From assembly GCA_028583415.1 (NCBI GenBank), contig CM053274.1, forward strand, positions 92,784,549 to 92,848,548: a DNA stretch of 64,000 nucleotides. Direction: 5' to 3'. Under the pieces are notes generated by a model. That model saw nothing but the letters and a program-made list of their open reading frames with translations. It was not told the origin of the DNA and ran no database searches. The translations under genes were made by a program, and so were the position numbers. The DNA is from Protea cynaroides (Eukaryota; Streptophyta; Magnoliopsida; Proteales; Proteaceae). The first letter of the stretch is position 1. Each line of letters opens with the position of its first letter. Of the stretch, positions 62,401-64,000 are shown piece by piece.

Positions 62401-63125
62401 GGAAAAAAATTGTCTCAATCGCCATCCTTTAGCCAATCACATAATTCTTATCACAATAACTTTGGTGATTGTTAATCATCCATACATCCCATTCACCATA
62501 GCTTTATTTTGATTACTAGTAGAAATTTATGAGATGGTTCAGATCATATGGTTCAATTGGAAGTCTTTGGACGTCTGTGCTATGCATGTGTGCCATGTAT
62601 CTGCCAGAAACTAGGAGTTACTCCCGATCCTTTCATAATGAAGTTTCTTTTTTTTTTTTTTTTTTTTTGGCTTACTACTAATCATGTATTGGTTTTCTCT
62701 TTTCCCGGTCATATATACTAATGCTTTTTAACTTGTTTAAAAAGGCGGGAGGGCTGGACTTGCTTACATTGGACAGCTTATATGATGATGCACTTAGAAG
62801 AAATAACCAGAATGTGAGCTACAACCCATGGGAGCCAGTGCCCATGGCTAGTCCTATGATGCAACAACGAGCACATGACCCCTTCCTTGCCTCCAATGGT
62901 GTGGCAGCACCCGCTTCTGTGCAAATGGCAGCACTGGCCCACCAACAACAAGCTTTTATGTTGCAACAACAGATGATGATGAATGTTCCACAACATATGA
63001 TGATGAATGTTCCACAACAGCAACAGCCTCTAAATCCTTTTGGTAATACATATGGAGTTGCAAGCCACCCGTATGGGTCAGGTATGCCTGTTCAAGCTTA
63101 CAATCCATACACGGGCCTTATGTAA
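53564..63125 (+). CDS. ANTH-domain clathrin assembly protein (AP180/PICALM family, 15 coding exons)
   Basis: Exons: 53564-53662, 53766-53835, 54415-54512, 55672-55813, 55896-55996, 58657-58740, 58884-58934, 59031-59096, 59181-59246, 59421-59501, 59679-59756, 59997-60140, 60245-60320, 60805-60923, 62745-63125. They join to about 551 residues. ANTH proteins bind PI(4,5)P2 and clathrin and pick up VAMP-type SNAREs during endocytosis. The lipid-binding pattern R41-x9-K51-x-K53-H54 is visible, then CIHALSRRL, ALKTLILIHR and SAFVRTYALFLEERLECFR. C-terminal sorting features are a proline run (SPPPPPPEPEP), PDLL, GWELALVTAPSS, DPF (about 470-472), NPF (about 522-524) and a Gln/Met-rich tail. It looks closest to Arabidopsis PICALM1A/1B; that is from memory. 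The C-terminal exon contains a short tandem (MMMNVPQ twice). Confidence 0.88.
55237..55365 (-). mobile_element. tRNA-derived SINE, antisense in ANTH gene intron 3
   Basis: On the minus strand it reads CCAAGGGTTCGAATCTTGAA (a clear B box, GGTTCGAATC), GTAAGGCTGCGTACATAAGC and GGAGCGTCGTGCATTGGGTA, and ends in a T run. Same family as the SINE at 2993-3160; the 5' portion is short or truncated. Confidence 0.75.
56551..56586. repeat. (AT)n microsatellite
   Basis: About 18 AT units in ANTH gene intron 5. Confidence 0.95.
57239..57290. repeat. Short tandem duplication in intron 5
   Basis: TCCAATAAAGAGCTACAAAT occurs twice in tandem, with a unit of about 25 bases. Confidence 0.85.
59369..59398. 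repeat. (CT)n tract in intron 9
   Basis: About 15 CT units, 23 bases before the exon 10 acceptor, so it may serve as the polypyrimidine region of that splice site. Confidence 0.9.
61518..61655. repeat. Tandem repeat, 68-base period, in intron 14
   Basis: GATGATCTGTACCTGAA begins two adjacent similar units (61518 and 61586). A smaller tandem of CATTGTAACAACTTG follows. Confidence 0.85.
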
Positions 63126-63660
63126 AAAAAAGGGGGGCTGTAGCCACTTGTTTGTTTTCGCTAAGAGCATGAGAAGTAGATGGAAATGAAGGACAAGCAA
63201 GTGAGATGTGAGGATTTTGGAGGCTAGTAGGGACCGGTTTCAAAGTCACAGATGTACTATATGTTGTGTATGTGCAGTTACTACCATGAGAATGTTCAGG
63301 TGATAGTTAGGGATTGAAGTTCTAGGTTATTGATTATTTTTGTGGGGAATGATTCTTAATAATGCTTTTGAGATTATCTGAAGATTTGACCTGTATTTCT
63401 GTGCTCAGGCATGAATCTCAATTCTTGTTCTCTTTATCGGAAACTTTGAAGGCTGTAAACGATTTGTAATTGCTTTCTTGTTACTATTTGCATATGAAGA
63501 GTCCAAGGAGATATTATGATTTTTTTCATTGATCTTGTTTAAATTTAGATTTTTGGTGGGTATAAGGGTGGTCCACCATTCTATCACATCTAAACTTGTC
63601 TTCTAACACCAATTATCTTCTCTGTCAAGGTTATTTACACATGGCTCTCCTTGTTTGGAT
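63126..63660 (+). other. 3'UTR and downstream flank of the ANTH gene
   Basis: GT- and AT-rich trailer without open frames of note. I cannot place the polyadenylation site with confidence. Confidence 0.5.
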
Positions 63661-63838
63661 GGTAAAATTTTAAAGTAACAAATTATATGTAAAAAAAAAT
63701 TTCAATGTTTCTAAGAGGTAAAATTTAGTCATCTCTAAGGGGGATAGAAAAAGAATTTCTGTATTTTTTTTTTATCTATTAAAAACAAACATTGAAATTT
63801 TTTTTACATATAAAATATTACACGTAAAATTTTATTGC
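63661..63838. mobile_element. Small AT-rich inverted-repeat element
   Basis: Arms of about 45-50 bases at each end are inverted copies (left TATATGTAAAAAAAAATTTC, right GAAATTTTTTTTACATATAA). A MITE is likely; no target duplication could be fixed in this AT-rich setting. Confidence 0.55.
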
Positions 63839-64000
63839 ATCAAAACCAACGGAGCTATAGGAGTGAGATTTCCCTAGTGCTTGGTATGCATTATCGTTTT
63901 TGTAATCTCAGAACATGTTTTTGACCTAGAATGTGTTCACATTTTTTTGACCTAAAATGTGTTATTTATACTCCATTCTGAGCCCAAAACGGAAAATGCC

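Noticed and set aside
1..64000. A metabolic gene cluster linking the GT47 pair, NAA35 and the ANTH gene
   Set aside because: The families act in unrelated processes and no tailoring enzymes are present between them.

Overview
The window is nuclear DNA from a flowering plant, probably a eudicot. The evidence is AT-rich intergenic DNA, GT-AG introns, plant-type gene families (a GT47 exostosin-like glycosyltransferase with a proline-rich stem, a NatC auxiliary subunit, an ANTH/AP180 clathrin adaptor) and plant transposon families (RTE LINEs, tRNA-type SINEs, hAT and Tourist MITEs, Mutator-like elements). I cannot name the species. No bacterial, viral or organellar block was seen.

Layout. 1-7.5 kb and 15.9-24.3 kb are two copies of one tandem segmental duplication. 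Each carries an apparently intact four-exon GT47 gene on the + strand (copy A 1409-5884, copy B 19473-22893), with matching promoter, intron and 3' flanking DNA. The 7.5-15.9 kb between them is transposon DNA: a hAT MITE, a foldback element, an (AC)n tract and two Mutator-like elements, one of which holds a frameshifted piece of a plant DUF659/hAT-like gene. 24.6-44.9 kb is one long 16-exon gene for the NatC auxiliary subunit NAA35/MAK10. Its first two introns (about 4 kb each) and intron 14 are enlarged by a Copia-LTR-like duplicated block, a Tourist-like MITE blown up by a CCACCA tract, RTE LINE tails, a hAT MITE and another Mutator-like element. 44.9-52.5 kb is intergenic and contains two more foldback elements. 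52.6-63.1 kb is a 15-coding-exon ANTH-domain clathrin assembly protein gene (PICALM/AP180 family) with a 5'UTR intron.

The three gene families act in unrelated processes: wall or Golgi glycosylation, N-terminal acetylation and endocytosis. They look like ordinary chromosomal neighbours, not a pathway cluster. The most useful observations concern genome dynamics. The GT47 duplication gives an 'empty site' for each later insertion, so several transposons can be dated relative to it. At least seven elements can be bounded by target-site duplications read directly from the sequence. No convincing new multi-gene system was found.
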